Origin: JAHEME01 sp034435035
Lineage (GTDB): Bacteria; Chloroflexota; Anaerolineae; Aggregatilineales; UBA3940
DNA: 64,000 nt
Assembly: GCA_034435035.1 (NCBI GenBank)
Contig: DAOTXW010000041.1
Span: forward strand, 141,397-205,396
Direction: 5' to 3'
The notes beneath the pieces are model-generated. The model saw only the letters and a program-made list of their open reading frames with translations, searched no databases and was not told where the DNA came from. Position 1 is the first letter of the stretch; each line of letters opens with the position of its first letter. Both the position numbers and the translations under genes were made by a program. This document shows, piece by piece, positions 25,755 through 33,710 of this stretch.

Positions 25755-26735
25755 GTGAACTATACGAATCTGGGACGGACAGGCCTGCAGGTCTCCCGTA
25801 TCTGCCTGGGGACGATGACCTACGGGTCAACTGCCTGGCGGGACTGGGTGCTGACAGAAGAACAGGCCCGCCCGTTCTTTGCGCGTGCGCTGGAAGCGGG
25901 CGTTAACTTCTTCGATACGGCTGATGCTTACTCAGAAGGGCTGAGCGAGGAGATCACCGGGCGTGCACTGCGTGATATGGCCCGACGGGATGAAGTCGTG
26001 CTCGCCACCAAGGTTTTCTTTCCGATGGGCAGCCGGCCCAATCAGGGTGGCCTGAGCCGCAAGCACATCCTGGATGCCATCGATGCCTCCCTGCGGCGGC
26101 TGGGCACAGACTATGTCGATCTTTACCAGATTCATCGGTTCGATCCGCTCACCCCGATCGAGGAGACGATGGAGGCCCTGCACGACGTTGTCAGGGCGGG
26201 CAAAGCGCGCTACATCGGGGCATCGAGCATGTATACATGGCAGTTCGCCAGCATGCAGCACACGGCCGATCGGAACGGGTGGACGCGCTTCGTCGCCATG
26301 CAAAACCACTACAACCTGATCTATCGCGAAGAAGAACGCGAGATGATCCCCTACTGCCGGCAGACCGGGGTGGGCATCATCCCCTGGAGCCCGCTGGCGC
26401 GGGGCTTTCTGGCCGGCAACCGGACGCCCGATAAGTCCGGCGAGACAGCCCGCTCGCGCAGCGACAGCTTCGCGCACAGCATGTATTACCAGGAGGCCGA
26501 CTTCGCTGTGCTGGAGGCTGTTGAGACGGTCGCCCGGGCGCGCGGTCTATCCAGCGCTCAGGTCGCTCTGGCATGGATGCTGCACAAACCCGGTGTCACC
26601 AGCCCGATCATCGGCGCCAGTAAAATAGCCCATCTGGAGGAAGCGATCGCCGCGCTGGACATCCAGCTGAGCGAGGAAGAAATGGCGAGCCTGGAAGCGC
26701 CCTACCGGCCGCATCCCATTTTTGGGCACTCGTAG
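25755..26735 (+). CDS. Aldo/keto reductase
   Basis: This 326-residue cytosolic NADPH-dependent (alpha/beta)8 oxidoreductase starts at GTG 25755. The catalytic tetrad can be read: Asp in FDTADAYSEG, Tyr in the same segment, Lys in LATKVF, and His in YQIHRFD. The nucleotide-binding segment SPIIGASK lies near residue 285. It sits where paaE would be expected, but it has no ferredoxin or flavin domain and cannot replace that reductase directly. It may reduce or detoxify aldehydes arising from ring cleavage; the substrate is unknown. Confidence 0.88.
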   Translation: MNYTNLGRTGLQVSRICLGTMTYGSTAWRDWVLTEEQARPFFARALEAGVNFFDTADAYSEGLSEEITGRALRDMARRDEVVLATKVFFPMGSRPNQGGLSRKHILDAIDASLRRLGTDYVDLYQIHRFDPLTPIEETMEALHDVVRAGKARYIGASSMYTWQFASMQHTADRNGWTRFVAMQNHYNLIYREEEREMIPYCRQTGVGIIPWSPLARGFLAGNRTPDKSGETARSRSDSFAHSMYYQEADFAVLEAVETVARARGLSSAQVALAWMLHKPGVTSPIIGASKIAHLEEAIAALDIQLSEEEMASLEAPYRPHPIFGHS

Positions 26736-26757
26736 CATCTGTCACAGGAGCAGAGGC

Positions 26758-27054
26758 ATGAAACTGATCGCGTTATACAGGCGGCCTGCGGATCCCGCCG
26801 CTTTTGATGAGGCATACTTCGGCACACACGCGCCGCTGATCCGGCAGGTGCCCGGGCTGCAGCGAATGACCGTCACCCGCTTCACCCGCACCGTGATGGG
26901 CGACGATCTGTACATGATGGCCGAGATGGTCTTCGCCGATGCCGAGGCTCTGAAGGCGGCGATGCGCAGCCCGGAGATGGCCGCGGCCGGCGAGAACCTT
27001 AATAGCTTTGCCGGGGGTCTGGTCACGCTGCTGTACGGTCAGGAGCAGGTCTGA
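26758..27054 (+). CDS. EthD-family small protein
   Basis: A 98-residue alpha+beta ferredoxin-fold dimeric-barrel protein. The N-terminal MKLIALYRRP, then FDEAYFGTHAPLI and PGL, are typical of EthD-type proteins that accompany oxidative degradation of ethers or aromatics. ATG 26758 has AGGAG 8 bases upstream. It is three bases from the start of paaF, so it is surely in the same transcript. Its chemical role in EthD systems is not settled. Confidence 0.82.
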   Translation: MKLIALYRRPADPAAFDEAYFGTHAPLIRQVPGLQRMTVTRFTRTVMGDDLYMMAEMVFADAEALKAAMRSPEMAAAGENLNSFAGGLVTLLYGQEQV

Positions 27055-27057
27055 GAG

Positions 27058-27831
27058 ATGGCTGAGCCGCTGATCGTGGAATATCCCGCTGAGGGGGTGG
27101 CGCTGCTCCGGATCAACCGGCCGGAGAAGCTCAACGCATTGAGCGAAGAGGTAATCCGGCGCATCGCGGAAGGGCTGACCCGGCTGGCCGCTGACGATTC
27201 GGTCCGGGTGGTCGTCATAACCGGTGACCGGCGGGCTTTTGCTGCCGGCTCAGATATCACCGAGTTCGATGGGATCGACCCGGTGGCCCTGCTGAGCAGC
27301 CCGCGCCCTGGCTACTGGGAAACTATCCGCGCGTTTCCCAAACCACTGATCGCAGCGGTGAGTGGGTGGTGCCTGGGCGGGGGCAATGAGCTGGCTATGT
27401 GCTGTGATATGATCATCGCCAGCGAGACGGCTCGCTTCGGCCAGCCTGAAGTCGGGTTGGCCATCATGCCGGGGGCGGGCGGCACGCAGCGGCTTACCCG
27501 CGCGGTGGGCAAGGCCGTGACGATGGAGATGGTGCTGGCCGGGCGCACGCTCACGGCTGAAGAAGCCTGCGCGCTCGGGCTGGTGAACCGGGTGGTGCCC
27601 GCGGAACTCTACCTGGAAAAGGCGCTGGAGCTGGCGGACAGGGTGGCTGGCATGCCGCCGCTGGCGGTCCGGCTGGCCCGTGAAGCGGTTCTGAAGGCAT
27701 TTGAGACTCCTCTGGAGGAGGGCCTGGCCGCCGAGCGCCGCGCTTATACCTTCCTGTTTGCTACTGAGGATAAGGCGGAGGGGATCCGGGCTTTCCTCGA
27801 TAAACGCCCGCCGCAGTGGAAGGGGAAATAG
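27058..27831 (+). CDS. paaF: 2,3-dehydroadipyl-CoA hydratase-like enoyl-CoA hydratase PaaF
   Basis: The protein has 257 residues. It is a classical crotonase with both catalytic glutamates, Glu111 in GGGNE and Glu131 in GQPE, and the oxyanion-hole text FAAGSDITEF at 61-70. In the phenylacetate route PaaF hydrates 2,3-didehydroadipyl-CoA to 3-hydroxyadipyl-CoA, which PaaH then oxidises. It overlaps none of its neighbours, and paaG starts 3 bases after its stop. Sequence alone could equally indicate a general short-chain enoyl-CoA hydratase; the operon position supports PaaF. Confidence 0.85.
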   Translation: MAEPLIVEYPAEGVALLRINRPEKLNALSEEVIRRIAEGLTRLAADDSVRVVVITGDRRAFAAGSDITEFDGIDPVALLSSPRPGYWETIRAFPKPLIAAVSGWCLGGGNELAMCCDMIIASETARFGQPEVGLAIMPGAGGTQRLTRAVGKAVTMEMVLAGRTLTAEEACALGLVNRVVPAELYLEKALELADRVAGMPPLAVRLAREAVLKAFETPLEEGLAAERRAYTFLFATEDKAEGIRAFLDKRPPQWKGK

Positions 27832-27833
27832 CC

Positions 27834-28619
27834 GTGTCTTACGAGAACATCCGGTATGAACTCGAGGCCGGGGTGCTGACCATCACGCTGAATCGGCCAG
27901 AGAAGCTGAATGCGGTAACCGATGCGATGCTGGCCGAGCTGACCGATGCCTTCAAGCAGGCAGAGAAGGATCGTGCCGTCAGAGTCATCACTCTGACGGG
28001 GGCGGGGCGCGGGTTCTGTGCCGGGCAGGATCTCAGGGCAGCGAACGAACGGGGCGGCGAAATGTCTTTTGGGCAGCACCTGCGCGAGACGTATAACCCG
28101 TTGATCCTCCACATGCAGAGGCTGGCAAAACCGATCCTCGCGGCGATCAACGGCCCGGCTGCCGGGGCAGGCATGAGCCTGGCGATGGCCTGCGATCTGC
28201 GGATCGCGGCTGAGAGCGCCACCTTCTTGCAAGCATTCGTAAAAATCGGGCTGGTGCCCGACAGCGGCTCTACCTGGATGCTGCCGCGGCTGGTGGGGAC
28301 AGCCCGCGCACTCGACCTGATGCTGACCGGGCGCCGGATCACCGCACGCGAGGCGCTGGAATGGGGTCTGATCAACCAGGTCACCGAAGATGCGCAGCTG
28401 ATGGAAGTGGTTGGTGCGCTGGCCAGCGAATTCGCCGCGGCCCCGACGGCGGCCATCGGCAACATCAAGCGGGCGCTGGGCTATTCCCTGACCCATACAC
28501 TGGAGGAATCGCTGGCATTTGAGGCAGATATGCAGGAGATCAGTGGCCGTACTGCCGACTACCGGGAGGGCCTCGCCGCTTTTCTGGAAAAGCGCCCCCC
28601 ACACTTCACGGGTGAGTAG
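27834..28619 (+). CDS. paaG: 1,2-epoxyphenylacetyl-CoA isomerase PaaG
   Basis: The protein has 261 residues from GTG 27834 (a GTG at 27816 is a weaker alternative inside paaF). It is crotonase fold with GFCAGQDL and NGPAAGAGMSLAMACDL; neither hydratase Glu is present, and VPDSGS provides the Asp used by PaaG-type isomerases. It converts ring-1,2-epoxyphenylacetyl-CoA to 2-oxepin-2(3H)-ylideneacetyl-CoA, and also isomerises double bonds later in the pathway. Its place between paaF and paaH supports the assignment. Confidence 0.88.
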   Translation: MSYENIRYELEAGVLTITLNRPEKLNAVTDAMLAELTDAFKQAEKDRAVRVITLTGAGRGFCAGQDLRAANERGGEMSFGQHLRETYNPLILHMQRLAKPILAAINGPAAGAGMSLAMACDLRIAAESATFLQAFVKIGLVPDSGSTWMLPRLVGTARALDLMLTGRRITAREALEWGLINQVTEDAQLMEVVGALASEFAAAPTAAIGNIKRALGYSLTHTLEESLAFEADMQEISGRTADYREGLAAFLEKRPPHFTGE

Positions 28620-28640
28620 CGGCAGACGAAGGGTGGGAGA

Positions 28641-29510
28641 ATGGACGAACAATCCCCTGTTAGCTGCATCGGTATAGTCGGCTCAGGGACGATGGGCAGC
28701 GGGATCGCCCAGGTGGCTGCCCAGGCCGGGCTGGAAGTCACCCTGTATGACATCAGTGAGGAGATGCTCGCCCGTGCCCGGTTGGGGATCCGCAGCGCAC
28801 TGAGTCGGCTGGTCGAGAAGGGAAGGCTCGACCGTGAGAGCGCCAGCCGCGCGGCCGAGCGGATCGCCACCACGGAGGTTCTGCGCGACCTGGGCGGCTG
28901 TGATTTCATTATTGAGGCCGCGCCGGAAGCGCTGGACATCAAGCAGCGGCTGTTTCACGATCTGCACAACGTCACCCGATCCGAGGCGATACTGGCAACC
29001 AATACCAGCACGCTGAGCATCACCGAGATTGCAGCCAGCACTGGACGTCCCTCGCGGGTGGTGGGGATGCATTTCTTCAATCCGGCCCCGCTGATGCCGC
29101 TGGTTGAGATCATCGCCGGGGCTGCCACTCGCGATGAGGTCGTGCAGACCGCTACTGCGCTGGCGCTGCGGATGGGCAAGGTTCCGGTTCAGTCGCGGGA
29201 TACGCCCGGCTTCATCGTCAACCGGATCGCTCGGCCCTTTCACCTGGAGGGGCTGCGTCTGCTGGCGGAGGGGGTGGCCGATCCGGCTACCATTGACCGG
29301 CTCATGCGCGAGGGCGGGGGCTTCCGCATGGGCCCATTTGAGCTGCAGGACCTGATCGGCATCGACATCAATTTCGCCGCCTCGCGGCTGGTATATGAAG
29401 CGTACTTTCACGAACCTCGCTTCCGGCCAAGCCTGCTGCAGCAGCGCATGGTGGAAAGCGGCCGGCTCGGCCGCAAGGCAGGCCGGGGATGGTATACCCA
29501 TGATCTATAA
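28641..29510 (+). CDS. paaH: 3-hydroxyadipyl-CoA dehydrogenase-like PaaH
   Basis: The enzyme is 289 residues. The NAD-binding motif GSGTMGSGIAQ starts near residue 11, the catalytic His is in GMHFFNPAPLM with the following VEII, and the C-terminal dimerisation domain ends with GRKAGRGWYTHD. The length is that of single-domain 3-hydroxybutyryl/3-hydroxyacyl-CoA dehydrogenases. In this operon it should oxidise (S)-3-hydroxyadipyl-CoA to 3-oxoadipyl-CoA. The thiolase (PaaJ) that completes the route is not in the window. Confidence 0.88.
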   Translation: MDEQSPVSCIGIVGSGTMGSGIAQVAAQAGLEVTLYDISEEMLARARLGIRSALSRLVEKGRLDRESASRAAERIATTEVLRDLGGCDFIIEAAPEALDIKQRLFHDLHNVTRSEAILATNTSTLSITEIAASTGRPSRVVGMHFFNPAPLMPLVEIIAGAATRDEVVQTATALALRMGKVPVQSRDTPGFIVNRIARPFHLEGLRLLAEGVADPATIDRLMREGGGFRMGPFELQDLIGIDINFAASRLVYEAYFHEPRFRPSLLQQRMVESGRLGRKAGRGWYTHDL

Positions 29511-29531
29511 TACAATACCGGGAGCATCCTG

Positions 29532-30389
29532 ATGACCAAACATCGTGTGGCTCTTATCACAGACAGCGCATGCGATATCCCCGACTCCCTGCTTGAGCTG
29601 TATGGGATCGCCATGGTACCGCTCTATGTCATCTGGGGAGCGGACCAGCTGCGCGATCGGGTGGATATCCAGCCGGAGCAGTTCTACCGTCGGCTGCAAT
29701 CCGATCCCGTTCACCCCACCACATCCCAGCCCACCCCGCAAGACTTCTGCGCTGCCCTGGAGCGTGCACAGCAGTCCGGGGCGAGTGAGGCAGTCATCGC
29801 AACAATCAGCAGCGGCATGAGCAGCACCTACAATTCTGCTCAGCAGGGCAGCCAGATGATTGACTTTCCGGTGCAGATCGTCGATACCCGTGCGAATTCG
29901 ATGAGCATGGGCTGGCAGGTGCTCGCTGCTGCCCGTGCTCGCGAGGCGGTCGGCACCGCCGCCGCGATGATCGAGGCCATGGAGCGCGTGCGCCGCACGC
30001 TGGTGACCCTGCTATATGTAGATACCCTTGATTACCTGCATCGGGGCGGGCGCATCGGCAGCGCCGCCCGCTGGGTGGGCACGGCGCTCGACCTGAAGCC
30101 GCTGCTCTATGTCGATCATGAGTCGGGGACCGTGCAAGCCGGCGAGCGCACACGCACCCGGCGTAAGGCCCTTGAGCGCCTGTGCGACAGCTTCCTGAGC
30201 CGGTTCGATCTGCGGCGCCCTCTGCGGGTGGCCGTGCTGCACGGGGATGATCAGTTCGCGGCGGAAGATATGGCGGAGCGGATCCGGCAGCGGAGCACAC
30301 TGGCGGAGCTGATCGTCTCGATGACCTCGCCGGTGCTGGGCGTGCATACCGGCCCGGGCGCGCTGGCCCTGTGCGGCTACACTGAATGA
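29532..30389 (+). CDS. DegV family fatty-acid-binding protein
   Basis: The protein has 285 residues. The start VALITDSACDIP and later PTTSQPTP are DegV signatures; these proteins (FakB-like) bind a fatty acid and present it to the FakA kinase for phosphorylation. No FakA partner is seen here. ATG 29532 has GGGAG 7 bases upstream. It lies 21 bases after paaH on the same strand, probably by read-through rather than a role in phenylacetate breakdown. Confidence 0.88.
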   Translation: MTKHRVALITDSACDIPDSLLELYGIAMVPLYVIWGADQLRDRVDIQPEQFYRRLQSDPVHPTTSQPTPQDFCAALERAQQSGASEAVIATISSGMSSTYNSAQQGSQMIDFPVQIVDTRANSMSMGWQVLAAARAREAVGTAAAMIEAMERVRRTLVTLLYVDTLDYLHRGGRIGSAARWVGTALDLKPLLYVDHESGTVQAGERTRTRRKALERLCDSFLSRFDLRRPLRVAVLHGDDQFAAEDMAERIRQRSTLAELIVSMTSPVLGVHTGPGALALCGYTE

Positions 30390-30408
30390 TGCGGAGGTGC
30401 AGGCCAGT

Positions 30409-30828
30409 ATGGCGATGAAGGCGCTCAGTCTGCGGCAGCCCTGGGCAGAACTGATCCTGCAGGGGCGCAAGACCATCGAGACGCGCACCTGGCGCACTGC
30501 GCATCGTGGCGTATTTGGCCTTCACGCAGCGTGGCATGTAGACAGCGAAGCGGCCGCTCGCTTTGGCATGGAGCCGGAATCGCTTACCAGCGGCGCTCTC
30601 GTCGGCACGGCTGAGATTGTGGAGATGATCGAGTTCGACGAGGGGCTCTGGGAAGCCCTGCGTGATCAGCATCTGGTGGCCGATCCCCTGCCGGACAATC
30701 GGGTCGGCTGGCGTCTGGCCGCCCCCCGGCGGCTACTCCGGCCTGTTCCGCTGCGGGGGCTGCCGGGGCTCTTCCCGCTGGATGAGACGATCGTCAGCCA
30801 GATGATCTTTGCCGATCAGCAGCCCTAG
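30409..30828 (+). CDS. ASCH-domain protein
   Basis: The protein has 139 residues from ATG 30409, which has GGAGGTG upstream; ATG 30415 (MKALSLRQPWAEL) is equally possible. The N-terminal ALSLRQPWAELIL, followed by GRKTIETRTW, is the ASCH signature, a PUA-like RNA-binding fold. Related proteins act in translation control or, in the EOLA type, have RNA hydrolase activity. It lies between degV and the dehydrogenase-like gene on one strand. Confidence 0.82.
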   Translation: MAMKALSLRQPWAELILQGRKTIETRTWRTAHRGVFGLHAAWHVDSEAAARFGMEPESLTSGALVGTAEIVEMIEFDEGLWEALRDQHLVADPLPDNRVGWRLAAPRRLLRPVPLRGLPGLFPLDETIVSQMIFADQQP

Positions 30829-30846
30829 CGGTGGGAAGCTCTGCCT

Positions 30847-31620
30847 ATGGAGAATGTGTGGGTGATCGGTGATGGCCCGCTGGCTGCCGGGTTGGGCGAC
30901 CTGGCCCGCCAGGCAGGCCACCCTGTCGCGGTCTGTCTGTTCGATGATCACGAAGCACGGGCCGAACCCGGACGTGCCATCAGGAACTGGCGACAGACGA
31001 GATCGGGTGACCCTGCCGGGATCATCATCGAGGCGGTTGTGTCCAGCCGTGACAGCAAGCGTCGTACCCTGGCTGCGCTTGGCGATGACGCGGGGGGGGC
31101 GCTCCTGCTGACAGCCGCCCTGAATGCCAGCGCCACCGAGTCGGCATGGTGGTACGGCGCGGCCAGCCGCGTTGTCGGCTTCGCGACCCTGCCCCCGTTG
31201 GAGAATGCCCGTGTTATTGAAATGTTGCCTCCCCTGACCAGCGATCCATCGGCTGTGGGGGCGGCAGGTGAGTTCTTCAGGGGCCTGGGTAAGGAACCTG
31301 TCTCTATCGCAGATTGTGTTGGCGGTGTGCTGCCTCGTGTGGTGGTGAATCTGGTCAACGAGGCCGCATTTGCGCTGGCGGAGCAGGTCGCCAGCCGCGA
31401 GGACATTGACCGGGCCATGCAGCTGGGAACGAACTATCCGCAGGGCCCTCTGGCCTGGGGGGACCTGATCGGACTGGATCAGGTGCTGGGTATTCTGGAG
31501 GCGCTTGGCGAGGTGTACGGATCCCAGTACCGGCCAGCCCCCCTGCTGCGCCAGCTGGTCATGGCCGGCTGGTGGGGGCAACGAACTGGCCGCGGCTTCT
31601 ACGAGGCCACGGCGGACTGA
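30847..31620 (+). CDS. 3-hydroxyacyl-CoA dehydrogenase-like protein, active site degenerate
   Basis: The protein has 257 residues. The C-terminal half (residues ~160-257, NYPQGPLAWGDLIG and GRGFYEATAD) clearly matches the dimerisation domain of 3-hydroxyacyl-CoA dehydrogenases. The N-terminal half keeps only a weak nucleotide motif (GDGPLAAGL), and the catalytic-His segment MHFFNP of PaaH reads as FATLPP here, so the His is lost. It may be a catalytically dead paralogue or a regulator, or it may use another mechanism. It closes the plus-strand cluster and overlaps the convergent cyclase gene by 22 bases. Confidence 0.78.
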   Translation: MENVWVIGDGPLAAGLGDLARQAGHPVAVCLFDDHEARAEPGRAIRNWRQTRSGDPAGIIIEAVVSSRDSKRRTLAALGDDAGGALLLTAALNASATESAWWYGAASRVVGFATLPPLENARVIEMLPPLTSDPSAVGAAGEFFRGLGKEPVSIADCVGGVLPRVVVNLVNEAAFALAEQVASREDIDRAMQLGTNYPQGPLAWGDLIGLDQVLGILEALGEVYGSQYRPAPLLRQLVMAGWWGQRTGRGFYEATAD

Positions 31621-33566
31621 TCCACGGAACTGCTGGCGCGTTCAAGCAGGGCGACCTGCACCGGCTGATCGATGCCTTTGATCGCCAGAGCTGGGAGGCT
31701 GATGATGCGGAAGTCGGGTGCGTCAAAGTCGTTGGGCAGCAGATCGGGGGTCAGTACGATCTGCCCATCGCCGGCGAATTCGACCAGCCGGTGTGCAATA
31801 TTGACCGTCTGGCCGATCATGGCATAGTTCATCCTGGCATGACCGCCCACGTTCCCTAACACCACCTGCCCCCGGCTCAACCCGATCCCCATGCCCACAG
31901 CCATGCCGCGTGCGGCCCATGCGGAGCGCTGCCCGGCGAAGCCACGTTGCATGGCCAGCGCTGTCTGCAGAGCGCGCTGCGGAGCATCGGCCTGATCGTA
32001 GGGAATGTTGAATGCGACCAGCAGCTCATCACCGGCGATGTCAAAGATGACTCCCTCGAAACCGTATACGATCTCCATCATATGCGCAAAGATGTCGTTC
32101 AGAAGCGCCACCACAGCGTCCGGCGGGTGCTGCATCGTCAGCCGTGTGAAGCCTCGCAGATCGGCAAATAGTACCACCGCTTCACGGCGTTCACGACGCC
32201 CCAGGATGTCCGGATCGCCCAGCACACGCTCAACCAGCGCCGGGCTCATGTAGCGTGTGAATGTTTGCAGAATGCGGCGGGTCTCGGCGCGCTCGCGGTC
32301 GAGGCGAACCTGCTCGCTTTCCTTGAGGGAGGTGATGTCCTGCCAGACCATCACATACCCCACACCCTGCACAGGCGAGACGCTGACGTTAAACACACGC
32401 CAGTCTTCCCCGGCAGCGCGGGGCCGCCGGGTGAACACCCCGGAGACCGCTGCGTCACGCTCCTGGGCGCGGAGCACCAGGTCAGCCAGCGTCAGATGAA
32501 AGCAGGCGCCGATTGGCTGACCGAGGGCTGTCTCGTCGAGGCTCAGAACGCGTCGGGCTGCCGGGTTGATACTGAGGATCACCCCCTGTGAATCCAGGAC
32601 AATCACCGGATCGCCCGTTTGGTTCAGAAGCGCCTCAGTGCGGGCGCGCTGACGCAGGTTTTCGGCAAAGAGGCGTGCGTTCTCAAGGGCAATGGCGGCC
32701 TGGCTGCCGATGGCCGTGAGTAGATCCAGATGTGCCTCGGTGAAGAGCCCGGACGTGGCCGATACCAGCATCAGAGCGCCAGCCAGGCGATCCGCCCAGA
32801 TCAGCGGGACGGCGATCGCTGTGCCTGCTGGATCATCATCAGGCAGGTGCAGCCAGCGCGCGTCGGCTGTCACGTCAGGCACCAGCGCAGACTGCCTGGA
32901 GTCCAGCACCCAGCCCAGAAGCCCTTGCTCGAAAATACCGGGGTCGATTGAACTATCCCGGCGGGACACCTGCCCCTGACGGGCCTGAAACTTGACCTGG
33001 AACGACCCCTGATCATCCAGCAGGACCAGGATGGCCTTGTCGGCCCCGGTGACCTCGACCGTGATCGACAGGATTTTCTGGATAAGCTGATCGATATCCA
33101 GTTCGGCAGCCAGTGTCTGGCTGATCCGGTACAGAAGTGCCAGCCGGTCGCGCTCCGCATCGAGTTCATCGCGGGCGTGCTTCAGAGCCAGCAGAGAAGT
33201 CAGCCGGGCCGCCAGCTCGCTGCTGTTGACTGGCCGGGAGATAAAGTCATTAGCTCCGGCCGCCAGCCCTCTGACCCGATCCTGTGGATCCTGCAGAGAG
33301 CTGATCAGCACAATGGGGATGAACCGGTCAGGGTAGTTGGCACGTATCAGCTTGGTGACTTCCAGGCCGCTGAGGTCTGGCATCATGACGTCCAGCAGGA
33401 TGATGTCCGGCAGCTGGTCAGCGATGATCTGCAGCGCCTCGGTGCCGCTGCTTGCTTGCAGGATATTCTGGAATCCTTCGAATCGAAGCTGGGTGATGAT
33501 CAGCTTCAGGTTGTTGAGATCATCGTCAATAACCAGCAGGCGGGCCTGAGCAGGGTTGTGGGGCAT
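31599..33566 (-). CDS. Response regulator-GAF-PAS-class III nucleotide cyclase
   Basis: The protein is 655 residues. Domain order: receiver (1-130, LLVIDDD, LLDVMMPD phospho-Asp, SRPVNS), GAF (~150-310), PAS (~315-430) and a class III cyclase domain (~465-645). Both metal-binding Asps are present (FADLRGFT and AGDE), and so are the transition-state Asn and Arg (TVNIAHR). The two residues that select ATP differ: Lys is Asp (FDIAGD) and Asp/Thr is Ala (YAMIG), so substrate preference is uncertain. It is a cytosolic signalling protein; the cognate histidine kinase is not next to it. It is transcribed toward the paa cluster. Confidence 0.87.
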   Translation of the reverse strand: MPHNPAQARLLVIDDDLNNLKLIITQLRFEGFQNILQASSGTEALQIIADQLPDIILLDVMMPDLSGLEVTKLIRANYPDRFIPIVLISSLQDPQDRVRGLAAGANDFISRPVNSSELAARLTSLLALKHARDELDAERDRLALLYRISQTLAAELDIDQLIQKILSITVEVTGADKAILVLLDDQGSFQVKFQARQGQVSRRDSSIDPGIFEQGLLGWVLDSRQSALVPDVTADARWLHLPDDDPAGTAIAVPLIWADRLAGALMLVSATSGLFTEAHLDLLTAIGSQAAIALENARLFAENLRQRARTEALLNQTGDPVIVLDSQGVILSINPAARRVLSLDETALGQPIGACFHLTLADLVLRAQERDAAVSGVFTRRPRAAGEDWRVFNVSVSPVQGVGYVMVWQDITSLKESEQVRLDRERAETRRILQTFTRYMSPALVERVLGDPDILGRRERREAVVLFADLRGFTRLTMQHPPDAVVALLNDIFAHMMEIVYGFEGVIFDIAGDELLVAFNIPYDQADAPQRALQTALAMQRGFAGQRSAWAARGMAVGMGIGLSRGQVVLGNVGGHARMNYAMIGQTVNIAHRLVEFAGDGQIVLTPDLLPNDFDAPDFRIISLPALAIKGIDQPVQVALLERASSSVDQSAVAS

Positions 33567-33652
33567 GTCCTATCAGCCGGTTTTAGCGCCTGGGGAGCGG
33601 GCGCAGTTTCAGCTAATTGTATTCGGGTTGGCCTCTGACATGCAACGCGAGC

Positions 33653-33691
33653 TAAAGCAAAACCGGGGCGGCACACCCTGTGTCGCCCCGG
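33653..33691 (-). terminator. Rho-independent terminator after sigma factor gene
   Basis: On the minus strand a 13-bp stem (with one wobble) and a CCC loop (33663-33691) are followed by TTTTGCTTT. It lies 20 bases past the stop at 33711 and has the best intrinsic-terminator form in the window. Confidence 0.85.
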
Positions 33692-33710
33692 TGCGATGGA
33701 CACATCGTCA

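Noticed and set aside
25755..26735. The gene after paaD as PaaE
   Set aside because: It is a clear aldo/keto reductase with catalytic Asp/Tyr/Lys/His and has no flavin or [2Fe-2S] ferredoxin domain.
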